Source: an uncultured Cytophagales bacterium
GTDB lineage: Bacteria; Bacteroidota; Bacteroidia; Cytophagales; Thermonemataceae
Length of the DNA stretch: 64,000 bases
NCBI GenBank assembly: GCA_938002655.1
Contig: CALLAC010000008.1
Coordinates: forward strand, 106,252 to 170,251
Direction of reading: 5' to 3'
In this document: positions 45,419 to 54,806 of the stretch, in pieces
Layout of the letters: each line of letters opens with the position of its first letter
Position numbering within the stretch: the first letter of the stretch is position 1
The notes under the pieces: model-generated
What the model was told of the DNA's origin: nothing
Seen by the model: the letters and a program-made list of their open reading frames with translations, nothing else
Databases searched by the model: none
Position numbers and translations under genes: made by a program

Positions 45419-45813
45419 ACGATTTTATGTTCGTTTTTGGACATTCTTGGCTCTTGTTTTTAGCAAAAAAGCCTTTTTTAGCGAAATTAAGGATTTTTTT
45501 GGATTTGGCACAGAAAATGCTCTTGATACAGCAAACCATTACAGCTATGAAGCGTCTTTCTCAAGAGCAAAGTAAAAACTTGGTATTTTTCAAGTTTTTT
45601 GTGCTTATTCTTATCAGTATTTTGCTTTGGAAAGCAGGTGAAGGTTTTTGGAAAGCAAATGAAGAAATTTCTTTACAAAAATCTTTGATAGAAAAAATGT
45701 CAGAAAGAGTGCAAGAATTAAGCCTCTTTCTGCCATTTGGCAATTTCTTGGCTTACTTCCGCTACGCTAATCGCATTGATACACGTACAAAAGTTGCTTT
45801 TTCGGCAAGATGA
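45415..45813 (+). CDS. Possible small membrane protein after ribD
   Basis: An open frame of 132 codons that starts within the ribD stop (ATGA overlap). It contains one hydrophobic helix 'LVFFKFFVLILISILLW' with a polar flank, and could instead start at the ATG at 45547. The last 96 nt run antisense into the 3' end of the glycosyltransferase gene, which weakens the case. No family is recognised. It fills an otherwise empty 299-nt gap. Confidence 0.3.
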   Translation: MNDFMFVFGHSWLLFLAKKPFLAKLRIFLDLAQKMLLIQQTITAMKRLSQEQSKNLVFFKFFVLILISILLWKAGEGFWKANEEISLQKSLIEKMSERVQELSLFLPFGNFLAYFRYANRIDTRTKVAFSAR

Positions 45814-46707
45814 ACATTCTTTTTCAAGCACCAACAATTTTGCCTTTTTGCCAATAGGTTGCCAGCGTCTTGGGTGCATGGGTCGTATAGGTGGATAAAT
45901 TCCCAAAGCGTATTTTCCCAAAGCCGCTGCAATATGGAGCGGTCCTGTACTGCAAGCTACAATACCTTCTACTGCTCCAATAAAAGCTATCAGTTCTTTC
46001 AAAGTGAGTTTGCCTGTAAGATTTTTTACATTGGGTAACTCAAAAATTTGCGGTTTTTGGACTGAAATCAATTCTCCTTCGGCTTGTGTGCCTGTAATGA
46101 AAAACTGCTTATCCGGATTTTGTTTGGCAAGAGCAAAATAGCTATCCAAATGCCATTCTCTGGCCGAACCTTTGGATTTGGGATGTAAAATGATATTGAA
46201 TTGTTCTTTTGAAAGCAGATTTTGCAGGTTTTCGGGCAGTGCAGGGGCTTTCAGGCCGTACCAATCTTGAATAAGTCCGAAATTGGGCTCTAAAAACAAA
46301 TCTAAACCTTCTAAAAGTTTAAAATTAAGTTGTGCTTCGTGGAGGTTAGAGTTTTTCCTTGAAAAACGTACCCTTTTGTTGCAATACCACCAGTGCCACC
46401 ATCTATGGCTAGTTCCTATGCGTATAGGTATGCGTGCTTTTTTGGCAATTTTGGCTATATCCAAATCGGGGAAAACAAATAAGATGGCATCGGCATTTTC
46501 TTGGGCAAGCAAGTAGGGATTAGCTAAAATGGCTTCTTTGGCAAGGAAAGTATCTACATACACAGAGCTTTCTATAACAGCTTGGGTATAGTTTTTTCCT
46601 ATGAAAAAAATGGAATTTTCAGGGTTTTGTTCTTTGAAGAAGCCTGCAAGCGGGAGAGTTAAGATTACATCGCCCAAATTATCGGTGCGGCTAATAACGA
46701 TTCTCAT
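45718..46707 (-). CDS. Glycosyltransferase family 9 (heptosyltransferase-like)
   Basis: A 329-residue GT-B enzyme of the ADP-heptose:LPS heptosyltransferase family. It opens 'MRIVISRTDNLGDVILTLPL', the family's N-terminal strand-loop. The donor-binding half shows 'ILHPKSKGSAREWHLDSYFALA' near residues 180-200 and 'IVACSTGPLHIAAALG' near 255-270. It ends with a Cys-rich region 'CSSCRKSNFCTCI' that is less usual. It probably adds a sugar to lipopolysaccharide or another surface glycan at the inner membrane face. It is a single gene. Confidence 0.9.
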   Translation of the reverse strand: MRIVISRTDNLGDVILTLPLAGFFKEQNPENSIFFIGKNYTQAVIESSVYVDTFLAKEAILANPYLLAQENADAILFVFPDLDIAKIAKKARIPIRIGTSHRWWHWWYCNKRVRFSRKNSNLHEAQLNFKLLEGLDLFLEPNFGLIQDWYGLKAPALPENLQNLLSKEQFNIILHPKSKGSAREWHLDSYFALAKQNPDKQFFITGTQAEGELISVQKPQIFELPNVKNLTGKLTLKELIAFIGAVEGIVACSTGPLHIAAALGKYALGIYPPIRPMHPRRWQPIGKKAKLLVLEKECSSCRKSNFCTCINAISVAEVSQEIAKWQKEA

Positions 46708-46744
46708 TGAAAAACACTTTGTAATGCAAATGTAGCAAAGATTT

Positions 46745-47173
46745 TTATTTATTGAGCGTGCCGTTCAGGATAACAGATTTGGTTTCGTTGGGGTCTATGA
46801 GTTCCATGCCTGCTACAAGAGCTCTTGCCCAAATCATTTTTAGGTCTTTAATTTCAATTTTATTGTTGTTATCAGAGAAGTTGGGTTGTAGAGAATAATA
46901 GAAATTTTTTCTTGCATTTTCGGTTTCTTTTATGTGAAAGATAGCATATTGTTTATTTCTTCGTAACTCCAAGAGAAAAGCAGGATAAGAAATGGCAGAG
47001 CTATCAGGATAGTTGGCAATAAAAATAGTTTCAGGATTGGAAGGGTTGATCCAGTATCTTAAAGCTACGGTATAGTCGCCAGTTACGTAAATTCCCTGAA
47101 CTTCAGTCTCTTTGATAAGACAAGAAGTAATGCTCAAACATATCAGGAATAATATTACGTAGAGTTTTTTCAT
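46745..47173 (-). CDS. Small hypothetical lipoprotein
   Basis: A 142-residue protein beginning 'MKKLYVILFLICLSITSC', with Cys18 in a lipobox-like 'SITSC'. It has no recognised domain; the body is mostly beta-prone. The ATG at 47173 is preferred over a GTG three codons earlier. It is downstream of the FecR-like gene on the same strand but separated by a strong hairpin (47198-47237), so it probably has its own promoter. Confidence 0.65.
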   Translation of the reverse strand: MKKLYVILFLICLSITSCLIKETEVQGIYVTGDYTVALRYWINPSNPETIFIANYPDSSAISYPAFLLELRRNKQYAIFHIKETENARKNFYYSLQPNFSDNNNKIEIKDLKMIWARALVAGMELIDPNETKSVILNGTLNK

Positions 47174-47197
47174 TCTAATCACATCAATTTTTTATGT

Positions 47198-47237
47198 AAA
47201 AAAGAGACGCCCTTTCTTGTAAAAACGTCTCTTTTTT
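47198..47237 (-). terminator. Strong hairpin terminator between FecR-like gene and lipoprotein
   Basis: A perfect 12-bp inverted repeat (47198-47209 with 47226-47237) with A/T tails on both sides, so it could work on either strand. By orientation it ends the CHASE2-FecR transcript. Confidence 0.8.
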
Positions 47238-47263
47238 GTTTTTTGTTTTACGAGTAAAGAGGA

Positions 47264-48376
47264 TTATTTTTGTTTCTTTTTATTTTCTTTTTTTTCAGTA
47301 TTTGGGTTACTATCATTTTTTGCTTCGGGCTTCATCAAGTCTTCGTCTTTTACATCAGGATTGATTTGATAAGGGCGTAAAGCGGGTTTGCCGTATTCAT
47401 CTTTATCTTTGAATAATTTCATACGGTTGCGGATAAGGAAATCTTCGTAAGCTACTTTGAAAGCATCTACATCAGGTTGCATTGCGATAGCTTTTTCGTA
47501 GCTAGTAAGAGCATCTAAATAAAAGCCTTCTTGTTCAAAAATACTTGCTTCTACGATTTTGCTCAAAGCTGTATTATCCTGCAACTCGGCGATAGCTTTT
47601 TTTACTCTTTCATATTCTTCTCCTTCTCTTACGAGAGTAATTGTATAAAGCTCGCGGTCTTTAACTTTTGCTTCTTTTACAGAAGGCTCTATGATGAAAA
47701 CGCTTCCGTGTTTTGCAAACTTAGAGAAATCAATTTCTACAAGAGCCTCACCTGCTTCGTTGGCATTGGCTTGTTGTTCCATAATTACTTTATTTTTCAT
47801 ATCAAGAACCCTCACTACGTAGGTTTTGTTGCTTGGATTGAACTCTGCAATAGGGTTTTTATAAAGGTGAAGAGTTATTTTATCTCCAAACACTTTTAAA
47901 TCTTGTGGTTTGGCGGAGGGTTCGTGTACGAAGAATATTAGGTTAGCCGATGGGTTGGCTCTTTCTACGGCTCCTGTCATAGCCATATATTTGCGATGGT
48001 TTTGGTTGATGTCGCGTCTATCGGCTTTTGTTATTTCATCTGTTACATAGCTAACATATTTTGAAGTTGTACTACTTCCTGCACTAGTGGCTTTACTGGC
48101 TAGTTCGCTTACTTTATAAACGCCGGGTTGTTTGAGTTCTACGGTTCTTCCACTGCTATGTATCAAGCCAAGGTAGCTATCATTGCCTATTACAATTTCA
48201 TCGGTTTGTTTAAGTGAACTACCGCCCCAAAGTTTCTTTTGGGTAGCTTTGAGTTTTACATCACCTTTGGAGGCGAGCACCTTGAAAACTTCGTTTTGCC
48301 CGTAGGCTATTGAAGCCATTACAAACAGGGCAAGCATCAAAACAATTTTTTTCGGTAAGTGAATAAGATTTTTCAT
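47264..48376 (-). CDS. Exported FecR-like/TPR protein
   Basis: A 370-residue protein. The signal peptide is at about 1-26 (ending AYG). A FecR-like beta domain (~28-110: 'VFKVLASKGDVKLKATQKKL', 'DEIVIGNDSYLGLIHSSGRTVEL') is followed by a middle beta region, one TPR-like hairpin at ~275-310 ('GFYLDALTSYEKAIAMQPDV'), and a Lys/Glu-rich C-terminal tail. FecR domains are periplasmic and often pair with sensors. The gene lies 51 nt downstream of the CHASE2 gene and is probably co-transcribed with it. The domain call is by pattern. Confidence 0.65.
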   Translation of the reverse strand: MKNLIHLPKKIVLMLALFVMASIAYGQNEVFKVLASKGDVKLKATQKKLWGGSSLKQTDEIVIGNDSYLGLIHSSGRTVELKQPGVYKVSELASKATSAGSSTTSKYVSYVTDEITKADRRDINQNHRKYMAMTGAVERANPSANLIFFVHEPSAKPQDLKVFGDKITLHLYKNPIAEFNPSNKTYVVRVLDMKNKVIMEQQANANEAGEALVEIDFSKFAKHGSVFIIEPSVKEAKVKDRELYTITLVREGEEYERVKKAIAELQDNTALSKIVEASIFEQEGFYLDALTSYEKAIAMQPDVDAFKVAYEDFLIRNRMKLFKDKDEYGKPALRPYQINPDVKDEDLMKPEAKNDSNPNTEKKENKKKQK

Positions 48377-48427
48377 AAATTTTAGAATTTTAGGATTTGT
48401 TTTGAAAATATAGGTTTGGGTTAATTT

Positions 48428-49849
48428 TCATTCGTCTACGCCTAGTGTAGCTACTTGTTTTCTGCGATTTCTGCGTAAATTCTGCCTGTAATCATAAATT
48501 TTTGCTACTGCACCGTAATATACTTCTACAAAATTCGGTATGAATATTATTGATAGAAAGCCTAAACTCCAATCTACACGTAATTTGAATAAATCAAAAA
48601 CCTCAATGATTATCAGAACTAATAAAAAACTGAGCAAAAATTGTACCAAAATAGAAATGCCATCATACCAAAAATCTAATTTTGCGTGTAGAAATACAAA
48701 AAATGCAGTGATAATATAAGCGATGAAAGCCGATACAAGATAGTCCATCCAATCAGGGGCTTCATCGATATACTCTTCGAGCAAGATCATTGCAATAATA
48801 TTGGCGTGAATAATCACTCCGTACATATCTCTTTCGGCTTTACCTACATAATTAGGGTTGAGCGGTGTGTAGAAGCGGTCTTCGTCAGAGGTTATCTTAT
48901 TGATATCTTCAACTCCTGTAAATCCCATAAGGACGATTTTATCTTTGAACAAATGTTGGAGATTTTCGACAAGACTGCTATCACCATTTTTGTAGGCTTC
49001 GTACATTTCAAATAGTTCGCTGAAGTTTATGTAAGAAAACTTATCATAGTTTCCGATGTAGTTGATGTATTCTACTTCTTTATTTCTTTCCAAAAACCGA
49101 GCGGCTTTATCGGGGGCATAGATTTGAGCAAGTTTTACAGCAAAAGCCAAATACTCTGTATCATTTACTTTGTCTTTGACGGGGAAAGTTCTACAAGTGG
49201 CAAGTCCACCGGCTAAATCTGCTCTTTGTACAGCATCTCGGGTAGCTTCGGTAATTAAATTTACAAAGCCAGGAATAGCATTTTTCATAAAATGAGGATG
49301 AGAAAGAATAAGCGAATCAAAAGCAGGTTTATAGTTTTCATCATCACTATTTACGATTTTCTCTAAGGTACTTGCCTTGAAAGATAGTTCTGCTGCCATT
49401 ACCAGGTTTTTGGTTTCTGAAAGTACTTGGGCAAGGTTATCATTGATAGGCTTCATGATACTATCAGTTTTGTAGCTTTTGTAGAAAGCATCTATGCCTA
49501 CGCACTTTGGCTGAAATTCATTGATGATACGCAGGAGTTCGGTAAGCCTGAGCCTTCCTCCTTCGGCTCCGCCGATATTTACAACAGTGATGGTATTAGC
49601 AATTTTTCTCAGTTTTTCGGACGATTGGCTTTCTTCATCACTAATAGCAACTTTTTGTTCTTTGTTTTTCCGAGATTTTATTTGCGAGAAGTAAATATCT
49701 GTGAGGTCAAAGTCGCCAAACATTTTTTCTAAGGGATTGAGAGCATCAAAATTCAGATTGATATTGGCAACTAAAACGGAAATGATACCTGTGAGCAATA
49801 GAATTAAAAAGACATCTTTACTGAAAAAATATCGCAAAAAACCTTTCAT
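48428..49849 (-). CDS. CHASE2-domain membrane protein without output domain
   Basis: A 473-residue protein with TM1 at about 12-30. A large periplasmic CHASE2 domain follows, with patterns including 'ITVVNIGGAEGGRLRLTELL', 'PKCVGIDAFYK' and 'DKIVLMGFTGVEDINKIT'. Three or more C-terminal helices are at ~375-460. CHASE2 is normally the extracellular sensor of kinases, cyclases or CHAT proteins, but nothing follows the last helix except a short basic tail. The ATG at 49849 is preferred over a TTG at 49903. With the FecR-like gene it forms a two-gene unit, divergent from meaB. Confidence 0.78.
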   Translation of the reverse strand: MKGFLRYFFSKDVFLILLLTGIISVLVANINLNFDALNPLEKMFGDFDLTDIYFSQIKSRKNKEQKVAISDEESQSSEKLRKIANTITVVNIGGAEGGRLRLTELLRIINEFQPKCVGIDAFYKSYKTDSIMKPINDNLAQVLSETKNLVMAAELSFKASTLEKIVNSDDENYKPAFDSLILSHPHFMKNAIPGFVNLITEATRDAVQRADLAGGLATCRTFPVKDKVNDTEYLAFAVKLAQIYAPDKAARFLERNKEVEYINYIGNYDKFSYINFSELFEMYEAYKNGDSSLVENLQHLFKDKIVLMGFTGVEDINKITSDEDRFYTPLNPNYVGKAERDMYGVIIHANIIAMILLEEYIDEAPDWMDYLVSAFIAYIITAFFVFLHAKLDFWYDGISILVQFLLSFLLVLIIIEVFDLFKLRVDWSLGFLSIIFIPNFVEVYYGAVAKIYDYRQNLRRNRRKQVATLGVDE

Positions 49850-49934
49850 AAATTTGGGAAGCCGTTTTTTCTTTAATACTTTTGGATAATCAAAGGTAAG
49901 CAAATTTTAGGAAAAAATCAAATATTTTTTGTAA

Positions 49935-50933
49935 ATGCGTAAAAGATATTCAGCGGAAACTTACATTAGTGAGATCTTGGCGGGGAATAGGATTATTTTG
50001 GCACAAGCTATTACACTTGTAGAAAGTCAGCGCTATGAAGATGAAGGTCTTGCCAAAGAAGTAATAGGAGCTATATTACCTCATACGGGCAAAAGCATAC
50101 GCATAGGCATTACGGGTGTGCCAGGTGTAGGAAAGAGTACTTTTATAGAAAGTTTTGGTTTAGAAATTGTAAACAATACAGGTAAGAAGTTAGCTGTTTT
50201 AGCCATAGACCCTAGCAGTCAGAAAAGTGGTGGCAGTATTTTGGGCGATAAGACTCGGATGGAGAGTTTGGCAATGCACCCACAAGTGTTTATTCGTCCT
50301 TCGCCAGCAGGTAATTCTTTGGGAGGAGTAGCTCGCAAAACTCGTGAGGCAATGCTACTCTGCGAAGCGGCAGGTTTTGAAATAATTTTCATTGAAACCG
50401 TAGGCGTAGGGCAATCGGAAACAGCAGTAAAAAATATGACAGATTTTTTTCTTTTGCTTATGCTCGCTGGGGCAGGTGATGAGTTGCAGGGCATCAAAAG
50501 AGGTATAATGGAAATGGCTGACATGCTGGTTATTACCAAAGCTGATGGCGAAAACAAACAAAAAGCATTACTAGCCCAAAGAGAATATCAGAGTGCTTTG
50601 CACTTGCTCAATCCTGCCCAAGAAGTACCTGTACTTACTTGTTCTGCTCTGCAAAAGGAGGGTTTAGTAGAAATCTGGCAAATTATTCAAAAATTTTTGC
50701 AAGAGGCAAAGCAAAATAATACTTTGGAGCAAAAACGCCAACAACAACAATTACAATGGTTTCATGAGCATCTCAAAGAAGAAATCTTGAACTTTTTCTA
50801 TCAAAATTCTGCTTTCCGAGCAAAATTACAAGAGTTGGAAAAAAGTATCTTGGCGTCTCAGAAAGAACCTTTTCTAGCAAGCAAAGAGATATTAGAAGAT
50901 TTAAAATTGGAAAGTTTGAAAATGAAGACTTGA
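49935..50933 (+). CDS. meaB: Methylmalonyl-CoA mutase-associated GTPase MeaB/ArgK
   Basis: A 332-residue G3E-family GTPase. The P-loop 'GVPGVGKSTFIE' lies at about residues 60-71. 'AIDPSSQKSGGSILGDKTRM', 'FIRPSPAGNSLGGVARKT' and 'FIETVGVGQSE' are all family signatures. It protects and loads cobalamin into methylmalonyl-CoA mutase. The mutase genes are not in the window. The cation-efflux gene follows 88 nt later. Confidence 0.94.
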   Translation: MRKRYSAETYISEILAGNRIILAQAITLVESQRYEDEGLAKEVIGAILPHTGKSIRIGITGVPGVGKSTFIESFGLEIVNNTGKKLAVLAIDPSSQKSGGSILGDKTRMESLAMHPQVFIRPSPAGNSLGGVARKTREAMLLCEAAGFEIIFIETVGVGQSETAVKNMTDFFLLLMLAGAGDELQGIKRGIMEMADMLVITKADGENKQKALLAQREYQSALHLLNPAQEVPVLTCSALQKEGLVEIWQIIQKFLQEAKQNNTLEQKRQQQQLQWFHEHLKEEILNFFYQNSAFRAKLQELEKSILASQKEPFLASKEILEDLKLESLKMKT

Positions 50934-51021
50934 AAACATTGCGGCAAAATGTTCAAAGGTTTTTCATTCTAGGGTTTTTCATTCTAGCTACTTATACTTA
51001 TCTTTACGCAAATTTTAGCAA

Positions 51022-51999
51022 ATGAAACAAAAACTTATTTTGCTTTCTTTAGCAGTAAGCCTGCTTCTGATGTTTATCAAATTCACAGCTTATTTTCTTA
51101 CCAATTCTACGGCTATTCTGACAGATGCTCTGGAAAGTATCATCAATGTAGTAGCTTCGAGCTTTGCTTTTTATAGTATGTATTTGTCTTCTTTGCCTCG
51201 CGATTTTGAGCACCCCTATGGGCACGGCAAAATAGAATTTTTTTCGGCAGGCTTTGAAGGCTTACTCATTATTACAGCAGGTTTAGTGATTATTTGGCAA
51301 GCTATGATAGGCTTTTTATACCCCAAACCTCTTGAAAAATTGGATGTAGGATTGTACTTGGTAGCTTTTAGTACGCTAGTAAATGGGGCAGTAGGGTTTG
51401 CTTTACAAAAATATGGAAAGAAATACGATTCGCTTATCTTAATTGCCGATGGCAAGCATCTTTTCAGTGATGCTATAAGCAGTTTGCTTCTAATAGTAGG
51501 AATAGGCATTATTATTTTTACTGGGGAAATATGGCTGGATAGTTTGATTTCTTTACTTTTTGCTCTTCTTTTGCTTAAAGAAGGCTATCATCTGCTCAGA
51601 AGGTCAATAGCAGGACTTATGGACGAGCTAAATCCGCATTCTATTCAGCAAATTCAAGAAATTCTTATAAAAAATAGGCAACCCAACTGGATAGATGTGC
51701 ATAATTTGCGAGTACAACATTACGGAGCTAATTGGCACATAGATTGTCATCTTACACTACCTTACTATTTGGACTTGCGTCAAACTCATGATGAAGTTGA
51801 AAACTTCCGAGCATTCATTGTGGCTCATACGGGGAAAGAAGTAGAAATCTTTATCCATGCAGACCCCTGCTTACCTCCCGAAAATTGTGCGGCTTGTGGC
51901 TATCAGGCTTGCCCTGTGAGAGAGTTGGCTTATGTAAAAAGCCCTGAGTGGACGGTAGAAAGCCTCGTCAAAGATGCTAAGCATTTTCGTAAAATGTAA
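51022..51999 (+). CDS. Cation diffusion facilitator family transporter with Cys-rich tail
   Basis: A 325-residue transporter with six helices and the metal site patterns 'TDALESIINVVAS' (TM2), 'HPYGHGKIEF' and 'ADGKHLFSDAISS' (TM5). A C-terminal cytoplasmic domain is followed by an extra Cys cluster: Cys283, Cys289, Cys292 and Cys297. It likely exports Zn2+, Fe2+ or similar in exchange for protons. The Cys tail could sense or pre-bind metal (inference). It lies 6 nt upstream of the aspartate kinase gene. Confidence 0.92.
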   Translation: MKQKLILLSLAVSLLLMFIKFTAYFLTNSTAILTDALESIINVVASSFAFYSMYLSSLPRDFEHPYGHGKIEFFSAGFEGLLIITAGLVIIWQAMIGFLYPKPLEKLDVGLYLVAFSTLVNGAVGFALQKYGKKYDSLILIADGKHLFSDAISSLLLIVGIGIIIFTGEIWLDSLISLLFALLLLKEGYHLLRRSIAGLMDELNPHSIQQIQEILIKNRQPNWIDVHNLRVQHYGANWHIDCHLTLPYYLDLRQTHDEVENFRAFIVAHTGKEVEIFIHADPCLPPENCAACGYQACPVRELAYVKSPEWTVESLVKDAKHFRKM

Positions 52000-52005
52000 A
52001 CCGCT

Positions 52006-53268
52006 ATGCAAGTATTCAAATTTGGTGGAGCTTCGGTAAAAAGTGCCGAAGCCGTTCGGAACGTTGCTCATATCATTCAACGCTTTGGCACACCTACTCA
52101 TTTGGCAGTGGTAGTTTCGGCAATGGGAAAAACAACCAATGCCTTAGAGCAACTGCTGAATAGCTATTTTGCAAAAAGTGATTGGGAAAGCCAGCTACAC
52201 AACATTCAGCAATATCATTTTGAAATTACAAAGCATCTCTTCCCTGAAAATCATCTTATTTTCAAGGTTTTGGAATATTTATTTTGGCAACTCAAAGATA
52301 ATTTATTGCACAAAACCAATCCCGAAAAATATGATGAAAGCTACGACCAAGTGGTTTGCTTCGGAGAAATTATTGCTACGCATATTGTAAGTCAATTTTT
52401 GCAAGAGCAAGGCATAGAAAACGAATGGGTAGATATTCGTAATTGTATCAAAACTGATACTACTTGGCGAGAAGGAAAGGTAGATTTTGCTTGGAGCGAG
52501 CAACTGCTCAAATGTGAAGTTTTACCTATCTTACAGGAAAAAATTGTCGTTACACAAGGTTTTCTGGGCGGAACTTTGGGAAATAAAACTACCACACTGG
52601 GGCGAGAAGGTTCGGATTATACGGCTTCGGTGCTTGCTTATTTGCTTGATGCCGAAAAAGTTACTATCTGGAAAGATGTTCCCGGTATTTTGAATGCCGA
52701 CCCCAAAAAAGTTTCTAATACCCAACTCTATGAAACGCTTTCTTATACCGAAGCTGCTGAAATGACTTTTTACGGAGCGAATGTTATTCACCCGAAAACC
52801 ATTAAGCCTCTTGCCAATAAGAATATTCCTTTGTATGTTCGTTCTTTTCTTGAACCTCATAAAGCAGGTACATGCATAGATGGCATTGCAAGCTCGCAAA
52901 ATACGCCTACAATTATTTTTAAGCCCAACCAAGTGCTTCTGAAATTTGGCATCAAAGATTTGGCTTTTATTACAGAAGAAAATTTGAGTAAAATTTTGCA
53001 TATTTTTACCCAAACCAATGCAAAAATTCATCTTTTACAAAGTTCGGCAGTTTCCCTTTGGATAGCTACCGATTATCAGGAGCATAAAATTGCTAAAATC
53101 ATAGAGTTCTTGCATGAAGAATTTACTGTTTTACAAACTCCTAATGTGCAGCTACTTACGGTATTGTATTATCACGAAAATACACTACAAAGCGTTTTAC
53201 CGAAATTTCGCTTGATTTTAGAGCAAAAAACCGAACAAACATACAGGGCTGTCGTTAGAGAGGGTTAG
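52006..53268 (+). CDS. Aspartate kinase
   Basis: A 420-residue monofunctional aspartokinase. The N-terminal signature 'MQVFKFGGASVKSAEAV' is followed by 'LAVVVSAMGKTT', 'TTLGREGSDYTASVLAYLL' and 'VTIWKDVPGILNADPK' of the amino-acid kinase fold. The C-terminal ~120 residues are ACT-like ('LLKFGIKDLAFITEENL'). It phosphorylates L-aspartate, the first step towards lysine, threonine and methionine. No homoserine dehydrogenase fusion is present. It follows the cation transporter by 6 nt. Confidence 0.93.
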   Translation: MQVFKFGGASVKSAEAVRNVAHIIQRFGTPTHLAVVVSAMGKTTNALEQLLNSYFAKSDWESQLHNIQQYHFEITKHLFPENHLIFKVLEYLFWQLKDNLLHKTNPEKYDESYDQVVCFGEIIATHIVSQFLQEQGIENEWVDIRNCIKTDTTWREGKVDFAWSEQLLKCEVLPILQEKIVVTQGFLGGTLGNKTTTLGREGSDYTASVLAYLLDAEKVTIWKDVPGILNADPKKVSNTQLYETLSYTEAAEMTFYGANVIHPKTIKPLANKNIPLYVRSFLEPHKAGTCIDGIASSQNTPTIIFKPNQVLLKFGIKDLAFITEENLSKILHIFTQTNAKIHLLQSSAVSLWIATDYQEHKIAKIIEFLHEEFTVLQTPNVQLLTVLYYHENTLQSVLPKFRLILEQKTEQTYRAVVREG

Positions 53269-53654
53269 AATCGGAATAATTTCTAGGATTTAGCGATTAG
53301 CAGTTTTTTTTTTTTTTGGGGTTATCCTGAAAATCCTGATAAAGATGTTTTTTTTGTGATTTTTTCGGTATTCAGCAGAGTGCTTAAATATCAGTATATG
53401 TAGCAAGGAAATAGCCGTGCTTCGGTTACGTTTGCATAAGGGGGGTAAACAGAGCAATTTTGATTGTACATTGATAGTAGTACGTAATCGAATTATGCAA
53501 AATTTTGACAATGATTCTTCCCTTGTATAAAGTAATAGTTTGGGAAAATTTACTTGCCCAACTCCATTTCCATTTGCTGATTATTTAGCCACAGGTATGT
53601 AGGTGGTTGCAAGTATAAATTATTTCAGTAAAGTATCAGAAGAGAATCTACGGT
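53269..53654. other. 386-bp gap with a T14 run and a possible gene-end remnant
   Basis: I see no intact gene. A run of 14 T lies at 53304-53317. On the minus strand near 53553-53615 a short frame reads 'LQPPTYLWLNNQQMEMELGK' before a stop, which looks like the C-terminus of a lost protein, with an in-frame stop just before it. No RNA gene was recognised. Confidence 0.4.
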
Positions 53655-54806
53655 TCAGGCTTTTTGTAGCTTTTTTCGGGTAATTTTATCGGTTTCTAGC
53701 AAATCTTCAAGGCTAGGTTGGGCAATAAATTCTACGCTTTGAAGGCTTTTTTCAATGTAATCGGTGATTTCTAAAAAACCGATTTTTTCAGCTAAAAAGT
53801 CGGCAACGGCTACTTCGTTGGCGGCATTGAGTATGCAAGGAGCATTGCCACCCATTGCCAGAGCCTCGTAGGCTAATGTAAGGTTGCGAAAAGTATGGGT
53901 ATCGGGTTGCTCAAACGTGAGATATGGATATTTGCTGAAATCGAAGCGTGGAAAATCTGAACTAATCCGATACGGAAATGCCAAGGCATATTGAATAGGC
54001 AATTTCATATCGGGTAGACCCATCTGAGCTTTGATAGAGGCATCTTTAAATTGCACTAAGGAATGTATAATAGACTGTGGATGGACAATAACTTCAATTT
54101 GATGGCTTTCTAAGCCAAAAAGCCATTTGGCTTCAATTACTTCTAAACCTTTATTCATTAGTGTTGCTGAATCTATGGTAATTTTTGCTCCCATGGACCA
54201 GTTGGGGTGTTTGAGAGCTTGGGCAGGTGTAACATTTTTCAGTTCTTCGCGTTTTTTCCCTCGAAAAGGCCCACCTGAGGCTGTGAGAATAATTTTTTCG
54301 ATTGTATTATGCCTCTCGCCTACCAAACACTGAAAAATAGCTGAATGTTCGGAATCTACGGGAATAATCGGAACTTGATAATTTTCTGCTAGTTGGGTAA
54401 TCAGTTCGCCTGCTACTACCAAAGTTTCTTTATTAGCTAGGGCGATAGGTTTCCGAGCCTTGATGGCTTCAATAGTGGGGGTAAGTCCTGCAAAGCCTAC
54501 AAGTGCCGTTAGTACCATATCAATGCTTTCCATTTGTACTACCGACGCCAGGCTTTTAGTTCCTGCATATACTTTGATAGGATACTTTTGCAAGGCTTCC
54601 GAAACTTTATGATAGTGATTTTCGTTGGCAATTACTACTGCATTAGGCTGAAAATCGATAGCTTGCTGTATGAGTAAATCAGAGTTGTTTTGAGCTGTTA
54701 GCACTTCTACCTCAAAAGATTGCGGATTTGCCCGAATAACTTCCAAGGCTTGTGTTCCGATAGAGCCTGTAGAGCCTAAAATAGCTATGCGTTTGTGTGA
54801 ATTCAT
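53655..54806 (-). CDS. dxr: 1-deoxy-D-xylulose 5-phosphate reductoisomerase
   Basis: A 383-residue NADPH-dependent enzyme that makes methylerythritol phosphate. The nucleotide-binding loop 'ILGSTGSIGTQAL' lies at 9-21. The substrate and metal site sequences are 'ALANKETLVVAGE', 'IIPVDSEHSAIFQCL' and 'LTASGGPFRGK'. The 3' part has 'HPQSIIHSLVQFKDAS' and 'QYALAFPYR'. It starts 4 nt inside the pseudokinase-LysM gene (ATGA overlap), so translation is probably coupled. rseP, a common neighbour of dxr in Bacteroidota, is absent. Confidence 0.96.
   Translation of the reverse strand: MNSHKRIAILGSTGSIGTQALEVIRANPQSFEVEVLTAQNNSDLLIQQAIDFQPNAVVIANENHYHKVSEALQKYPIKVYAGTKSLASVVQMESIDMVLTALVGFAGLTPTIEAIKARKPIALANKETLVVAGELITQLAENYQVPIIPVDSEHSAIFQCLVGERHNTIEKIILTASGGPFRGKKREELKNVTPAQALKHPNWSMGAKITIDSATLMNKGLEVIEAKWLFGLESHQIEVIVHPQSIIHSLVQFKDASIKAQMGLPDMKLPIQYALAFPYRISSDFPRFDFSKYPYLTFEQPDTHTFRNLTLAYEALAMGGNAPCILNAANEVAVADFLAEKIGFLEITDYIEKSLQSVEFIAQPSLEDLLETDKITRKKLQKA

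Noticed and set aside
53290..53511. Minus-strand frame of 73 codons in the gap after the aspartate kinase gene
   Set aside because: It begins in random AT-rich sequence and ends through the T14 run as Lys codons; no domain or conservation pattern is visible.
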